Shown in pieces: positions 35,284 through 44,739 of a stretch of DNA of 64,000 nucleotides. The position numbers and the translations under genes are program-made. Numbering within the stretch: position 1 is the first letter of the stretch; each line of letters opens with the position of its first letter. Below the pieces are notes generated by a model, which was given only the letters and a program-made list of their open reading frames with translations, was not told the origin of the DNA and searched no databases. This DNA is from Enterobacter cancerogenus (lineage in GTDB: Bacteria > Pseudomonadota > Gammaproteobacteria > Enterobacterales > Enterobacteriaceae): NCBI GenBank assembly GCA_000773965.1, contig JRUP01000026.1:124001-188000 (forward strand). Direction: 5' to 3'.

Positions 35284-35501
35284 ATGATGAATTGCCCTTT
35301 GTGCGGAAATACCGTACATACCCGCAGCAGCTTACAGGTATCAGCAACAACTAAAAACGATATAACCAGTGTCAGAACATCAATTGCAGCTGCACATTTA
35401 AATCCCATGAGACTGTATCAGAAATCATGATGAAGCCCGGAACGGTTAAGCCAGTGCCTCCGCATCCGGGAAGAAATCAGCAGCAAGCGTTGTGGCTATG
35501 A
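35284..35501 (+). pseudogene. ogr: Late-gene activator ogr/delta, frameshifted
   Basis: The first frame gives MMNCPLCGNTVHTRSSLQVS then TTK, matching the start of P2 Ogr (zinc finger CPLC). One base is missing after ACTAAA; in the next frame the Ogr sequence continues as RYNQCQNINCSCTFKSHETV, then MKPGTVKPVPPHP and ends GRNQQQALWL. All four zinc ligands (C-x2-C and C-x4-C) survive if the two frames are joined. Ogr activates P2 late promoters; this copy should be inactive. It marks the right end of the phage late region. Confidence 0.85.
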
Positions 35502-35545
35502 TCACTGCGGGATTTTAATGCGCCCACACTAAGCGGACTTTATTA

Positions 35546-35914
35546 TTAGTCTTTTTTTCTAATCTCAGGAACAAAAAGCTCTTCGATTATATTTTCAGCA
35601 GATTTTCGAGTTTTATATGAAGGTTCTGGGTCAAGCTCAGATTCGATTTTGTTAATTGCATCCATCCATAGAAAATATTCTTGATCTGAGAAATCAGATG
35701 CCTTCTTTCCTGCGCTGGTTTCAATAAATTCAATTAGTGAGAAAGTGAGTTTTTTTGCAGTTTCTGAAGGTGCACTTTGGAAATCATCTTCAAAAAAATC
35801 CTTTTGATATTCATGAATATAATCAGCTTGTTTAAGGTACCGGCTTAAATAATAAAATGCAGCTCTAACATCTGAAATTTCAAATCCTTCTATCATGTTT
35901 TCTAAATTTTTCAT
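35546..35914 (-). CDS. Unknown 122-aa protein, second gene of cargo pair
   Basis: Acidic helical protein (start MKNLENMIEGFEISDVRAAF) with no TM or signal peptide. The ATG at 35914 with AAGGATTGG upstream is chosen over a TTG 9 bp earlier. It begins 1 nt after the TAG of the 165-residue protein gene and is therefore coupled to it. Very AT-rich. Family not recognised. It could be an immunity/antitoxin-like or accessory partner of the upstream protein, by position only. Confidence 0.65.
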   Translation of the reverse strand: MKNLENMIEGFEISDVRAAFYYLSRYLKQADYIHEYQKDFFEDDFQSAPSETAKKLTFSLIEFIETSAGKKASDFSDQEYFLWMDAINKIESELDPEPSYKTRKSAENIIEELFVPEIRKKD

Positions 35915-35915
35915 T

Positions 35916-36413
35916 CTAACCAATCCTTATAATATCGAATGCTGACTGAGGTAAATCTGATAAAATATATTCATGAGATAAAGGGTTTGCTCTTTCTTTG
36001 ACATCTACTTTCTTGTAGAAAGGAACAGCATCAAGTCGAGAAATAACACATAAAAGTGGCCTAAACATCTGGTCTTTCGTATGTTTTGAGATATAGACAA
36101 TCTCATCATGAGTATCTTGGTCAATCTTTCCAAGTGTAAGCATGATTGACGCTCCTTTTCTAATACCTCTTCTATTTAAATCAATTTTGGTATTGTGGTG
36201 ATCAACACCATCCACTTCATTTTTTAAAGTATTGTATATTTCTAAAGGAGATGAACTTGGCGGTACGGTAAAATGTGGAGATTTGAAATCCGAACCAAAG
36301 TACGGAGTGCACCACATGTAATGTTTGTCTCCATAAAATTTTTTATTAACGTTATAGGCTAACGTCGTCATTGTTGAATACAAGATTGGATGAGTTATAT
36401 CTTTCAATGACAT
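35916..36413 (-). CDS. Conserved 165-aa protein of unknown function (prophage cargo)
   Basis: Soluble protein of 165 residues. Striking segments: FYGDKHYMWCTPYFG (26-40), a PPSSSPLEIY block (51-60), VDHHNTKIDLNRRGIRKGAS (70-89), and a C-terminal ERANPLSHEYILSDLPQSAF (140-159). I have the impression of a widespread uncharacterised family in bacterial accessory regions but cannot name it. The invariant-looking His, Trp, Cys, Asp and Arg residues suggest an enzyme. It is the first gene of a two-gene unit, lies between the ogr remnant and the tRNA att site, and is AT-rich. Confidence 0.68.
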   Translation of the reverse strand: MSLKDITHPILYSTMTTLAYNVNKKFYGDKHYMWCTPYFGSDFKSPHFTVPPSSSPLEIYNTLKNEVDGVDHHNTKIDLNRRGIRKGASIMLTLGKIDQDTHDEIVYISKHTKDQMFRPLLCVISRLDAVPFYKKVDVKERANPLSHEYILSDLPQSAFDIIRIG

Positions 36414-36985
36414 GAATTTTCCTTGTTAATATTTATTGCCTGATTGTAACGACAAAGTGCTGTGATCCATCAATTTTAGGTTTGGTGACATTATATATTG
36501 AATTTTAAAAATAGCACTCTTATGAATAAATTAACCCATTGAGCCAAGCTTTATGAGAGATGCTCTATAAACGTTTGATCTGTCTTGCAAAGTTATCAGT
36601 TTAATAATAAATAATCACTCCCTAAAATATAAAATTATACCTTCATAATTTACGGTGCTAGCACATTCAAAGTTAGCGCGATTTTGGATCAATTTCAACA
36701 ACTTCCTAATCAGTTAGTTAACTGTAATTTTAGCCAGTATTACTATCTCTCAGCTCTAAAATATTTTAAGTTAAATGCTTATTTTCTCTTTCGAGCTATA
36801 CACGATTCCTAAACATAAATGAATCTCTTATCATATGAGTCGTAACTCAGTTTCAAGTTTGATTAATTGCAATGATCTAATAAAACTTGATTTTTAGATA
36901 TGATGAAATTTTCATCTTAGGTAAGTAAATTTACAGGCGTCACTTTGCTCTTGAAGGCGGGTAGCAGTGGAGTGAAGATAAAATC

Positions 36986-37004
36986 TGCTGCCATTTCGCT
37001 GCCA
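36986..37004 (+). promoter_or_regulatory. Candidate integrase arm-type sites (right)
   Basis: TGCTGCCA (36986) and CGCTGCCA (36997), starts 11 bp apart, duplicating in spacing and orientation the pair at 28612-28630 near the other att site. Confidence 0.5.
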
Positions 37005-37026
37005 ATGCTGAATTAAGGAAACAAAA

Positions 37027-37047
37027 AAGCCACCCTAAAAGGTGGCT
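37027..37047. terminator. Hairpin near the right prophage end
   Basis: AGCCACC and GGTGGCT form a 7-bp perfect stem around CTAAAA-type loop sequence, preceded by A-rich sequence, so on the minus strand it has a T run. It is a candidate terminator downstream of the tRNA gene, which is transcribed leftward. Confidence 0.6.
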
Positions 37048-37071
37048 CAAGCGAATGATATAAATCACTAA

Positions 37072-37121
37072 ATTTGGTGGCCCCTGCTGGGTTTGAACCA
37101 GCGACCAAGCGATTATGAGTC
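37072..37121. repeat. Prophage attachment site within tRNA-Ile 3' end
   Basis: A 50-bp direct repeat of 28470-28519 (48 of 50 identical). It covers the 3' half of the intact tRNA gene plus 3 bp beyond CCA, so integration kept the tRNA functional. Confidence 0.9.
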
Positions 37122-37150
37122 GCCTGCTCTAACCACTGAGCTAAGGGGCC
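37075..37150 (-). tRNA. ileX: tRNA-Ile (CAT anticodon, lysidine type)
   Basis: A 76-nt tRNA with encoded CCA. Acceptor stem GGCCCCT/AGGGGCC, D arm AGCTCAGTGGTTAGAGC, anticodon loop CTCATAA with CAT at 37115-37117, T arm with GGTTCAAACCC. It matches E. coli ileX, whose C34 is changed to lysidine to read AUA, and its position beside mug and rpoD is conserved. Its 3' end is the prophage att site. Confidence 0.95.
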
Positions 37151-37353
37151 AGCGGAGCGGGGATTATAAAGTATCTCGGAGGGGTGATCCAGCGTTCGCC
37201 AATCGGTTGGTGAAAATTAGAACAATCTCTGACTCCTTGATCTCCAAGCAAAAATCCCTTCCCACCCCCTAAGATCGCTCAATCAACCCTCAACCTCCGC
37301 AGGTTTTTGAGACAAGGCCATCCTTCTACCTCATCTCAATCACCACTCACATC

Positions 37354-38136
37354 TCACAAATAACGCGAAGCCGGCTTATTCAACGAGATAAACGGCAGGA
37401 TGGCGAAGCGAGCACTCTCCATGCTCTGCCATAGTCCCAGATCTTCCACTGAAGGAATGGTGATCAGCTCACCGCTATCCAGCCCGCGCAGTGCCGCAGC
37501 CACCAAATCCTCAACCTCCATCACGCTCTCAGCCGGAAGGTCATCAACCGATTTCCCTGAGCGCTCGAAGATCTCGGTACGGGTTAAGCCCGGCAATACC
37601 GCCTGAATACGCACGCCGCTCTCCGCCAGCTCACGCTGCATATTGCGCGTCAGCGAGAGCACGAAGGCTTTACTGGCGTTATACGCGCCATTCGCCATTT
37701 CATTCACCAATGCAAGCACGGAAGCGATATTCACAATCGTGCCTTCACCACGGCGGCGAAATGCTTGTGCGGCAGCGTGTGCAAGCTGCGTCAGCGCCAC
37801 AATGTTTAACGTCAGCATGGTTTGTATTTGCGCGATATCACCCGCTACGAACTCTCCTTCAACTGCCATCCCGGCATTGTTCACCAGCGTCGTAATTTGT
37901 TCGTTGTCTGCAAGGGTTTGCGCCACGCGTTGCAAATCTTCAGTGCGCGTCAGATCGGCGGCCAACACACTCACTTCCACGCCGTGTGCGTCACGCAGCG
38001 ACTGCGCCAGCTGGTTAAGACGTGATTCATCACGTGCCACCAGAATCAAATTACTACCGCGTGCGGCCAGCTGTTTCGCGTAAGTTGCACCAATGCCGCT
38101 GGATGCACCGGTAATCAAAGCCAGTTGCTGAGTCAT
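37354..38136 (-). CDS. Short-chain dehydrogenase/reductase (SDR)
   Basis: Classical SDR of 260 residues. NAD(P)-binding TGASSGIG near the N-terminus, NNAG at about 85-88, catalytic Ser in VNIASVLA and YNASK (Tyr/Lys) at about 150-154. The ATG at 38136 (MTQQLALITGASSG) is chosen; an upstream in-frame ATG would include the operator region. Divergent from a TetR-family gene with inverted repeats in the shared promoter region, so probably repressed by it. Substrate unknown. Confidence 0.88.
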   Translation of the reverse strand: MTQQLALITGASSGIGATYAKQLAARGSNLILVARDESRLNQLAQSLRDAHGVEVSVLAADLTRTEDLQRVAQTLADNEQITTLVNNAGMAVEGEFVAGDIAQIQTMLTLNIVALTQLAHAAAQAFRRRGEGTIVNIASVLALVNEMANGAYNASKAFVLSLTRNMQRELAESGVRIQAVLPGLTRTEIFERSGKSVDDLPAESVMEVEDLVAAALRGLDSGELITIPSVEDLGLWQSMESARFAILPFISLNKPASRYL

Positions 38137-38180
38137 GGTCGGTTCCTTTAAATGATGGTTGTCATATCTGATGGAACTTA

Positions 38181-38230
38181 ATATGACGATCATCATATTT
38201 TTCGTCAAGCTGGAATATGATGATCGTAAT
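38181..38230. promoter_or_regulatory. Paired TetR-type operators between SDR and tetR genes
   Basis: ATATGACGATCATCATAT (38181-38198) and ATATGATGATCGTAAT (38215-38230) are inverted copies of the same imperfectly palindromic element, centred between the divergent genes. A further related TGATGGTTGTCATAT lies just upstream (about 38152-38166). This is the expected layout for autoregulation by the adjacent TetR protein. Confidence 0.65.
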
Positions 38231-38272
38231 AATTACACTGATTGCCATAAACGATGAGCAGGATGGTGAGAG

Positions 38273-38860
38273 ATGGAAAAGCTGAGCCACAAGGCGCGCA
38301 CGCGGCAGCGCATACTGGATGAGGCAGCAGTGGTGATGCGTGAATGCGGCACTGAAGGCATTGGCGTGGCGGCGCTGATGAAGCGCGCGGGCTTAACTCA
38401 CGGCGGCTTCTACGCGCACTTTGATTCGCGGGAAGCGCTGGTTGAAGCAGTGATTGCCGAGATGTTTGCCGATTCGGCACAGCGCTTTGCCGCCATCACC
38501 CAACTCGAAGATCCAGCCGAGCGATTGACCCAACTGATCGACAACTATCTTTCTGAGCATCATCGCAACACGCCGGGAGAAGGCTGCCCGATGCCTGCGC
38601 TGGTGAGTGAGATTACTCATCTGCCGATTGAAACACGCACGCTGTTTTCGCAACGTCGCGATGCGGTGCGTCAGCGACTGGCGCAGGCACTCAACGGAAT
38701 GCACCATCCTCAGGCTGATGATGTCGCCGCCAGTATGCTGGCCGAAATGGTCGGTGCGGTGGCGCTGGCGCGCGCCTGTCCGGATGATGAGGAAGCGCGC
38801 AATATGCTGGCGGTTAGCCGTCGCTCGGTGAAACAGCGCGCAGGATTGGAGAGTGCATGA
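38273..38860 (+). CDS. TetR/AcrR family transcriptional regulator
   Basis: A 195-residue repressor: N-terminal HTH (residues about 5-52, [20 protein letters not shown] with [16 protein letters not shown] recognition region) followed by a helical ligand-binding domain. The HGGFYAHF motif is typical of the NemR/YcdC-like branch that often controls oxidoreductases. It probably represses the divergent SDR gene. Its last codon overlaps the start of mug (ATGA). Confidence 0.88.
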   Translation: MEKLSHKARTRQRILDEAAVVMRECGTEGIGVAALMKRAGLTHGGFYAHFDSREALVEAVIAEMFADSAQRFAAITQLEDPAERLTQLIDNYLSEHHRNTPGEGCPMPALVSEITHLPIETRTLFSQRRDAVRQRLAQALNGMHHPQADDVAASMLAEMVGAVALARACPDDEEARNMLAVSRRSVKQRAGLESA

Positions 38861-39372
38861 GCGAGCACGATATTCAGGACATTATTGCACCGGATTTGCA
38901 GGTGCTGTTTTGTGGCATCAATCCAGGCAAGTCATCGGCGCACACCGGCTTCCACTTTGCTCATCCGGGGAATCGCTTCTGGAAGGTGATCCATCAGGCC
39001 GGTTTTACCCGCGAATTGCTGAAACCAGAACAGGAACAGCGGCTGCTGGAAACCGGTTGTGGCATCACTATGCTGGTTGAGCGTCCCACCATTCAGGCCA
39101 ATGAACTGGCGGGTGAAGAGTTAAGGGATGGCGGGACGCGTTTGCAGGAGAAGATCTTACGCTATCAGCCGCGTGCGCTGGCGGTGCTGGGTAAAGATGC
39201 GTTCCAGAAAGCGTTCCGACAGCGCAAAGTAGAGTGGGGCGAGCAGCCGCAAACCTTGGGCGAAACGCGTTTGTGGGTGCTGCCCAATCCCAGCGGGTTG
39301 AACCGCGCGACGATAGAGGAGATGGCGGCAGCTTATCGTCAACTTCATGATTGGTTACAGAATAACGCGTGA
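38857..39372 (+). CDS. mug: G/U mismatch-specific DNA glycosylase
   Basis: DNA repair enzyme (171 residues) removing uracil and ethenocytosine opposite guanine. The active-site block [20 protein letters not shown] with the catalytic Asn and the DNA-wedge region [11 protein letters not shown] are present. Position beside ileX and rpoD matches E. coli. It overlaps the TetR gene by 4 bp, a coupling I do not recall for E. coli. Confidence 0.93.
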   Translation: MSEHDIQDIIAPDLQVLFCGINPGKSSAHTGFHFAHPGNRFWKVIHQAGFTRELLKPEQEQRLLETGCGITMLVERPTIQANELAGEELRDGGTRLQEKILRYQPRALAVLGKDAFQKAFRQRKVEWGEQPQTLGETRLWVLPNPSGLNRATIEEMAAAYRQLHDWLQNNA

Positions 39373-39460
39373 GCGTGCTCCGCTTAACGCGGCCCTAAAG
39401 TTGTTCAATTTGCGGTTTCTGACTAAACCCAAATCTTTATGGCAAATAAAGAGAGGGAAG

Positions 39461-40219
39461 ATGAAACGCACAATCGCGTTAGCGGCGCTGCTGGTGATGG
39501 CGCAACAGACGGCACAGGCAGAGACGCTGAAAGTATTTAGCTCCGGTGGCATGTACCCGGTGATTGAGAGCCTGAAGCAGGATTATCAGCAGCAAACTGG
39601 CAATACCCTGCAGCTGGAAGCGGCGCCCTCGATGGGCGATACGCCGCAGGCGATCCCTAATCGTCTGAAACGTCAGGATAATGCCGATGTGCTGGTGATG
39701 GTCGATTACGCCATTAAACCGCTGGAGCAGGCCAAATTTGTGGATAGCAGCAGCCATCAGGTGCTGGCGCACTCTTATATCGCGATGGCGGTGAAGCAGG
39801 GCATGACGCCGCCGGATATCAGTACGGTGGCGAAATTCAAACAGGTCCTCACGGAAGCCTCCAGCATCGCGATTTCAGACAGTGCCAGCGGCAAATATAT
39901 TCAAGGCAAGATGCTGAGCAAGCTGGAGTTGGGGCCGAAGACCGCCAGCAAAGTGTCTGTGATCCCCGCCACACCGGTGGGTGAAGCGGTGGCACAAGGG
40001 AAAGCGGAGCTGGGCTTCCAGCAGAACAGTGAGCTGCAGGCGGTGAAGGGGATTACCATTGTCGGGCTGATTCCGCCAACGGTGCAGCAGGATACGCTAT
40101 ACGGTGCGGTGATTACGCGTAGCACCCAGCAGAAGCAGGCGGCAGCGCAGTTTGTGAAGTATTTGCAGAGCGACAAAGCGCGCAAAATGATGCAGGAAAA
40201 AGGGCTGACGCCGTTTTGA
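39461..40219 (+). CDS. ModA-like periplasmic solute-binding protein
   Basis: Exported binding protein of 252 residues: signal peptide MKRTIALAALLVMAQQTAQA then mature ETLKVFSSGG. The type 2 fold resembles the ModA/SBP_bac_11 family (SGGMYPVIESL, DVLVMVDYAIKPLE, SISDSASGKYI-type strand, GKAELGFQQNSEL). No membrane or ATPase partner genes adjoin, so it is an orphan whose ligand (oxyanion or organic acid) is unknown. The start at 39461 follows GAGAGGGAAG; a frame extension upstream into mug is spurious. Confidence 0.8.
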   Translation: MKRTIALAALLVMAQQTAQAETLKVFSSGGMYPVIESLKQDYQQQTGNTLQLEAAPSMGDTPQAIPNRLKRQDNADVLVMVDYAIKPLEQAKFVDSSSHQVLAHSYIAMAVKQGMTPPDISTVAKFKQVLTEASSIAISDSASGKYIQGKMLSKLELGPKTASKVSVIPATPVGEAVAQGKAELGFQQNSELQAVKGITIVGLIPPTVQQDTLYGAVITRSTQQKQAAAQFVKYLQSDKARKMMQEKGLTPF

Positions 40220-40225
40220 AGGCAA

Positions 40226-40256
40226 TAAAAAACCCCGGCAAGCCGGGGTTTTTCGT
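40226..40256. terminator. Bidirectional terminator between the binding-protein gene and rpoD
   Basis: AAAAAACCCCGGC/GCCGGGGTTTTT, a GC stem with A and T runs on both sides, shared by two convergent genes. Confidence 0.93.
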
Positions 40257-40267
40257 CTTAACGAGGA

Positions 40268-42112
40268 TTAATCGTCAAGGAAGCTTCGCAGTACTTCGGA
40301 GCGGCTTGGGTGACGCAGCTTACGCAGCGCCTTGGCTTCGATCTGACGAATACGCTCACGGGTAACGTCAAACTGTTTGCCAACCTCTTCCAGCGTGTGG
40401 TCGGTGTTCATATCGATACCGAAACGCATACGCAGGACTTTCGCTTCACGAGCAGTCAGACCCGCCAGCACGTCGTGGGTGGCTGAACGCAGGCTTTCTG
40501 AGGTAGCAGAATCCAGCGGCAGCTCCAGCGTGGTATCTTCGATAAAATCGCCCAGATGTGAATCTTCATCATCACCAATCGGCGTCTCCATAGAGATCGG
40601 CTCTTTAGCAATTTTCAGCACTTTGCGAATCTTATCTTCTGGCATCAGCATACGCTCAGCCAGCTCTTCCGGCGTTGGCTCACGGCCCATCTCTTGCAGC
40701 ATCTGGCGCGAAATACGGTTGAGCTTGTTGATGGTCTCAATCATATGCACCGGAATACGGATGGTACGCGCCTGGTCGGCGATAGAACGGGTGATAGCCT
40801 GACGAATCCACCAGGTCGCATAAGTTGAGAACTTATAACCACGACGGTATTCAAACTTATCAACCGCTTTCATCAGGCCGATGTTACCTTCCTGAATCAG
40901 ATCGAGGAACTGCAGACCACGGTTGGTGTATTTCTTCGCGATAGAAATAACCAGACGCAAGTTCGCTTCAACCATCTCTTTCTTCGCACGACGCGCTTTG
41001 GCTTCGCCGATCGACATGCGACGGTTGATGTCTTTAACCTGCTCGATGGTCAGGCCGGTCTCTTCTTCAATCTGCTGCAATTTCTGCAGTGAACGCGTCA
41101 CATCATCTTCAACTTCAAGCAGTTTTTCTGACCAGGGTTTATTCATGGCCAGCGCCGCTTTGAACCAGCTTGGGCTGGTTTCGTTGCCGGTGAACAGGGT
41201 GATGAAGTTCTTCTTCGGCATTTTGCAGATTTCAATACACAGCTTCATGATCAGGCGCTCTTGCGTACGCACGCGCTCCATCATGACGCGCATACTGTTC
41301 ACCAGGTAGTCGAATTGCTTCGGCACCAGGCGGAACTGTTTGAACACTTCAGACAGGTTATTGATTTCTGCAACGGCATCAGCGTGGCTGCGGCCTTTGG
41401 CTTTGATCACGGTACGGGTGGTTTCGTACTGGGTGCGCAGATCGTTGAACTTCTCGCGCGCCAGTTCTGGATCGATGGAGTTATCATCGTCAGAGCTGTC
41501 GTCGTCGCCATCTTCGTCTTCTTCATCGTCGTCGTTACGGTCTTCTTCAGACAGTTCAGAACCCACGTGAGTGGCAGTTGGCGCGATATCTTCTTCCGCG
41601 TTCGGGTCAACAAAGCCGGTGATCAGGTCAGACAGGCGAGATTCGCCCGCTTCCACACGATCGTACTGATCGAGCAGATAGGTGATGGCTTCCGGGTATT
41701 CGGCAACTGAGCACTGAACCTGATTGATACCGTCTTCGATACGCTTAGCGATGTCGATTTCGCCTTCGCGCGTCAGCAGCTCAACGGTACCCATTTCGCG
41801 CATATACATACGCACAGGGTCAGTAGTACGGCCAATTTCAGATTCAACGCTAGAGAGTACCTGCGCGGCAGCTTCTGCGGCATCTTCGTCAGTATCAGTA
41901 CTGTTCTCATTCAGCATCAGATCATCGGCATCAGGTGCTTCTTCAACAACCTGAATACCCATGTCGTTAATCATCTGGATGATGTCTTCGATCTGATCGG
42001 AGTCGACGATATCTTCCGGCAGATGGTCATTGACCTCAGCATAGGTCAGATAGCCCTGCTCCTTACCACGGGTGACAAGCAGCTTAAGCTGTGACTGCGG
42101 GTTTTGCTCCAT
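40268..42112 (-). CDS. rpoD: RNA polymerase sigma-70 (RpoD)
   Basis: Primary sigma factor of 614 residues, close to the 613 of E. coli. Region 1.1 begins [20 protein letters not shown]. The acidic non-conserved region has an Asp/Glu/Ser run (about 195-215), region 2.3-2.4 is [20 protein letters not shown], and region 4.2 is [20 protein letters not shown]. Third gene of the conserved rpsU-dnaG-rpoD macromolecular synthesis operon. The 270-bp gap to dnaG may hold an internal promoter as in E. coli. Confidence 0.98.
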   Translation of the reverse strand: MEQNPQSQLKLLVTRGKEQGYLTYAEVNDHLPEDIVDSDQIEDIIQMINDMGIQVVEEAPDADDLMLNENSTDTDEDAAEAAAQVLSSVESEIGRTTDPVRMYMREMGTVELLTREGEIDIAKRIEDGINQVQCSVAEYPEAITYLLDQYDRVEAGESRLSDLITGFVDPNAEEDIAPTATHVGSELSEEDRNDDDEEDEDGDDDSSDDDNSIDPELAREKFNDLRTQYETTRTVIKAKGRSHADAVAEINNLSEVFKQFRLVPKQFDYLVNSMRVMMERVRTQERLIMKLCIEICKMPKKNFITLFTGNETSPSWFKAALAMNKPWSEKLLEVEDDVTRSLQKLQQIEEETGLTIEQVKDINRRMSIGEAKARRAKKEMVEANLRLVISIAKKYTNRGLQFLDLIQEGNIGLMKAVDKFEYRRGYKFSTYATWWIRQAITRSIADQARTIRIPVHMIETINKLNRISRQMLQEMGREPTPEELAERMLMPEDKIRKVLKIAKEPISMETPIGDDEDSHLGDFIEDTTLELPLDSATSESLRSATHDVLAGLTAREAKVLRMRFGIDMNTDHTLEEVGKQFDVTRERIRQIEAKALRKLRHPSRSEVLRSFLDD

Positions 42113-42381
42113 AAGACGGTATCCACACTTCTGTTAATTAGATTGGTGTCGGTCGGCAGCGAGCCAACTATAACAGTGAAGGCGTTGTTCTTTTGCCGCT
42201 GCCTTCAACGCGGCCAGGGTATCGACCCTTCATATATCGGCACTTAAGCCGCTTGAGTTCTTTCTTTGCGGGCCTGGCTTTGACGCCGACGGCCCTCGTA
42301 CGGTGCGCTTAAAACCGAACCGAACGATCAAACCAAAACGGCGGCTTTAACAGCCTTCATCGTTCTGGTCTGGTAAAAATC

Positions 42382-44127
42382 TTATTTTTTCGCTAATGCC
42401 TGGCTTAAGGCCCAGAACTCGCGGCGTTCGGCGGCGCTCAGGCCTTCGGTACGGTCGCGTGCGATAAGCGCTTCAAGGCGCTGTTCAAGGGCTGAGTCGT
42501 AAAGACTCGCCAGTGAATCCTGGAACACGGCTTCTGCTTCTTCATCCACTATCATGTGGTTCCAGGTGGCCAGCGTTTCAAGGGGCTGGCTAAATTCTGT
42601 CCCGCGATATAACTCTAGTAGCTGTCCGGTCGTCAGGCCAGGATTCTCCGTACAACGACTGACTAACTCCACAAACAGCGGCAAACCCGCCATTTTTGAC
42701 TGCTCAAGCCCGTCCAGCGTAGGAACGATGGCGGCAAATTGCGGATTCTGCACCAGTAACGCAATCAACACGCGCATGGTGGTGCGCTTCAACGGGGGAG
42801 CCGTTGGCGGAGTGCCGCTTTCTGCCTGCTTTGGCATCAGCTTGTCTAACTGGTTATCGTCCAGAATGCCGAGTTTATTACCCAGATTCTGACGCATATA
42901 AATGCGTAAAGTTTCACCGGGGATCTGGCTAATCAACGGCAGCGCCAGCGTGGCCAGCTTGGTTTTACCGTCACGCGTGCTCAGATCGACCTGCGGCATC
43001 AGGCTGTCGAATAAAAACGTGGAGAGCGGTAAAGCCTGCTCCATCCGCGCTTCAAACGCCTCTTTGCCTTCTTTACGCACCAGCGTGTCCGGGTCCTCGC
43101 CATCTGGCAAAAACATAAAGCGTAGCTGACGACCGTCATTCATGTAAGGCAATGCGGTTTCCAGTGCACGCCATGCGGCTTCGCGCCCCGCGCGGTCACC
43201 GTCGTAACAGCAAATCACCGTGTCGGTAGAGCGGAACAGCAGCTGAATGTGCTCAGCGGTGGTCGAGGTGCCCAGCGAGGCAACGGCATAATCAATGCCA
43301 AATTGCGCCAGCGCCACCACGTCCATATAGCCTTCTACAACCAGTAAACGCGCTGGCTGCGGATGATTCTTTTGCGCTTCATACAGGCCATATAGCTGAC
43401 GGCCTTTATGGAAAATCGGTGTTTCCGGCGAGTTAAGGTACTTCGGCGTATCGTTGCCCAGTACACGTCCACCAAAGCCAATGACGCGCCCACGCTTATC
43501 GCGAATCGGGAACATCACGCGATCGCGGAAACGGTCATAAGTGCGGCCGGAATCGTTACTGACCAGCATGCCCGCTTCCATCAAGGATTCGCGGTCCTCT
43601 TTCTGCTGACCAAAACGTTTCAGCACGTTATCCCAGCCTGCTGGCGCATAACCAATCGCGAAGTGATCGATCACTTGCTGGCTGAGACCGCGTGTGGCGA
43701 GATAATTTTGTGCAGATGTCGCTTGCGGGTTACGCAGGCTTTGCTGATAGAAACCGTCGAGGCCTTCCAGCAGCTGATACAGACTTTGACGCTGATGACG
43801 TTCCATCGGGCTGGGGCCATTGCCCGCTTCATACGGCACTTCTAAGCCGTGTTGCGTGGCCAGCTCCTCAACGCTTTCAACGAAATCCAGACGATCGTGA
43901 TTCATCAGGAAGTCGATGGCGTTACCCTTGGCGCCACAGCCGAAGCAGTAATAAAACTGCTTCTCACCGCTTACGGTGAAAGAGGGGGTTTTCTCGTTAT
44001 GAAAAGGACAGCACGCGTGATAGTTCTTACCCTGCTTTTTCAGCTTAACGCGGGCATCGATAAGATCCACGATATCCGTGCGGGCAAGTAAGTCATTGAT
44101 AAATACGCGTGGAATTCGTCCAGCCAT
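42382..44127 (-). CDS. dnaG: DNA primase
   Basis: Replication primase of 581 residues. The N-terminal zinc finger (C-x2-H near CPFHNEKTPSF, then CFGCGAKG) is followed by the TOPRIM catalytic core with EGYMD and YDGDRAG acidic residues and by the C-terminal DnaB-interacting domain (about 435-581). It lies between rpsU and rpoD on the same strand. A terminator-like hairpin upstream reduces its expression relative to rpsU in E. coli, and a similar hairpin is present here. Confidence 0.97.
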   Translation of the reverse strand: MAGRIPRVFINDLLARTDIVDLIDARVKLKKQGKNYHACCPFHNEKTPSFTVSGEKQFYYCFGCGAKGNAIDFLMNHDRLDFVESVEELATQHGLEVPYEAGNGPSPMERHQRQSLYQLLEGLDGFYQQSLRNPQATSAQNYLATRGLSQQVIDHFAIGYAPAGWDNVLKRFGQQKEDRESLMEAGMLVSNDSGRTYDRFRDRVMFPIRDKRGRVIGFGGRVLGNDTPKYLNSPETPIFHKGRQLYGLYEAQKNHPQPARLLVVEGYMDVVALAQFGIDYAVASLGTSTTAEHIQLLFRSTDTVICCYDGDRAGREAAWRALETALPYMNDGRQLRFMFLPDGEDPDTLVRKEGKEAFEARMEQALPLSTFLFDSLMPQVDLSTRDGKTKLATLALPLISQIPGETLRIYMRQNLGNKLGILDDNQLDKLMPKQAESGTPPTAPPLKRTTMRVLIALLVQNPQFAAIVPTLDGLEQSKMAGLPLFVELVSRCTENPGLTTGQLLELYRGTEFSQPLETLATWNHMIVDEEAEAVFQDSLASLYDSALEQRLEALIARDRTEGLSAAERREFWALSQALAKK

Positions 44128-44161
44128 AAGCCCCGGTTTTTCAGCTCATAAACGGCAACAA

Positions 44162-44188
44162 GCCGCGCTTCCTTTCGGAAAGCACGGC
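44162..44188 (-). terminator. Attenuating terminator between rpsU and dnaG
   Basis: On the minus strand GCCGTGCTTTCC, a GAAA loop and GGAAGCGCGGC followed by TTGTT. It occupies the place of the known T1 partial terminator of the E. coli operon. Confidence 0.8.
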
Positions 44189-44245
44189 CTCTTACTTGAC
44201 TCTGTCTGCGTTTAACACGCGGCGGAAGCGAACTTCCGAAAGAAA

Positions 44246-44515
<270 letters not shown>

Positions 44516-44739
44516 TTAAAATGGTGCAGCATTTTACTCCAGCCGTAGCCGAGTTGTAAAGCACCATGAACAATTTAGAACCAACAGAGACATATGCCAT
44601 CGCGGCTGCCGGTTTTTTCAGGCCGTGGAGTATAGCGCACTCTTTGTGCGACAGAAAAACACTTTTTCCTGGCAAAGTCGTCCAGCGTGTGATTCGCCTG
44701 TGCTACACTGCGCGCCGCAAGAAGAGGGTGATGAAAGCT

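Larger units (their letters stand above)
36414..37071. other. AT-rich non-coding arm next to tRNA-Ile
   Basis: About 660 bp without a supported gene. It holds the promoter of the leftward two-gene unit, the paired integrase-arm-like motifs at 36986-37004 and, near 37027-37047, a terminator-like AGCCACC/GGTGGCT hairpin. Confidence 0.5.

Noticed and set aside
35079..35408. Minus-strand 109-aa frame
   Set aside because: It is antisense to the ogr remnant and crosses the deletion junction into portal sequence; the recognisable signals are in the other frames.
44566..44739. N-terminal extension of TsaD
   Set aside because: It lies in the promoter region shared with rpsU; the family start [14 protein letters not shown] is at 44740.
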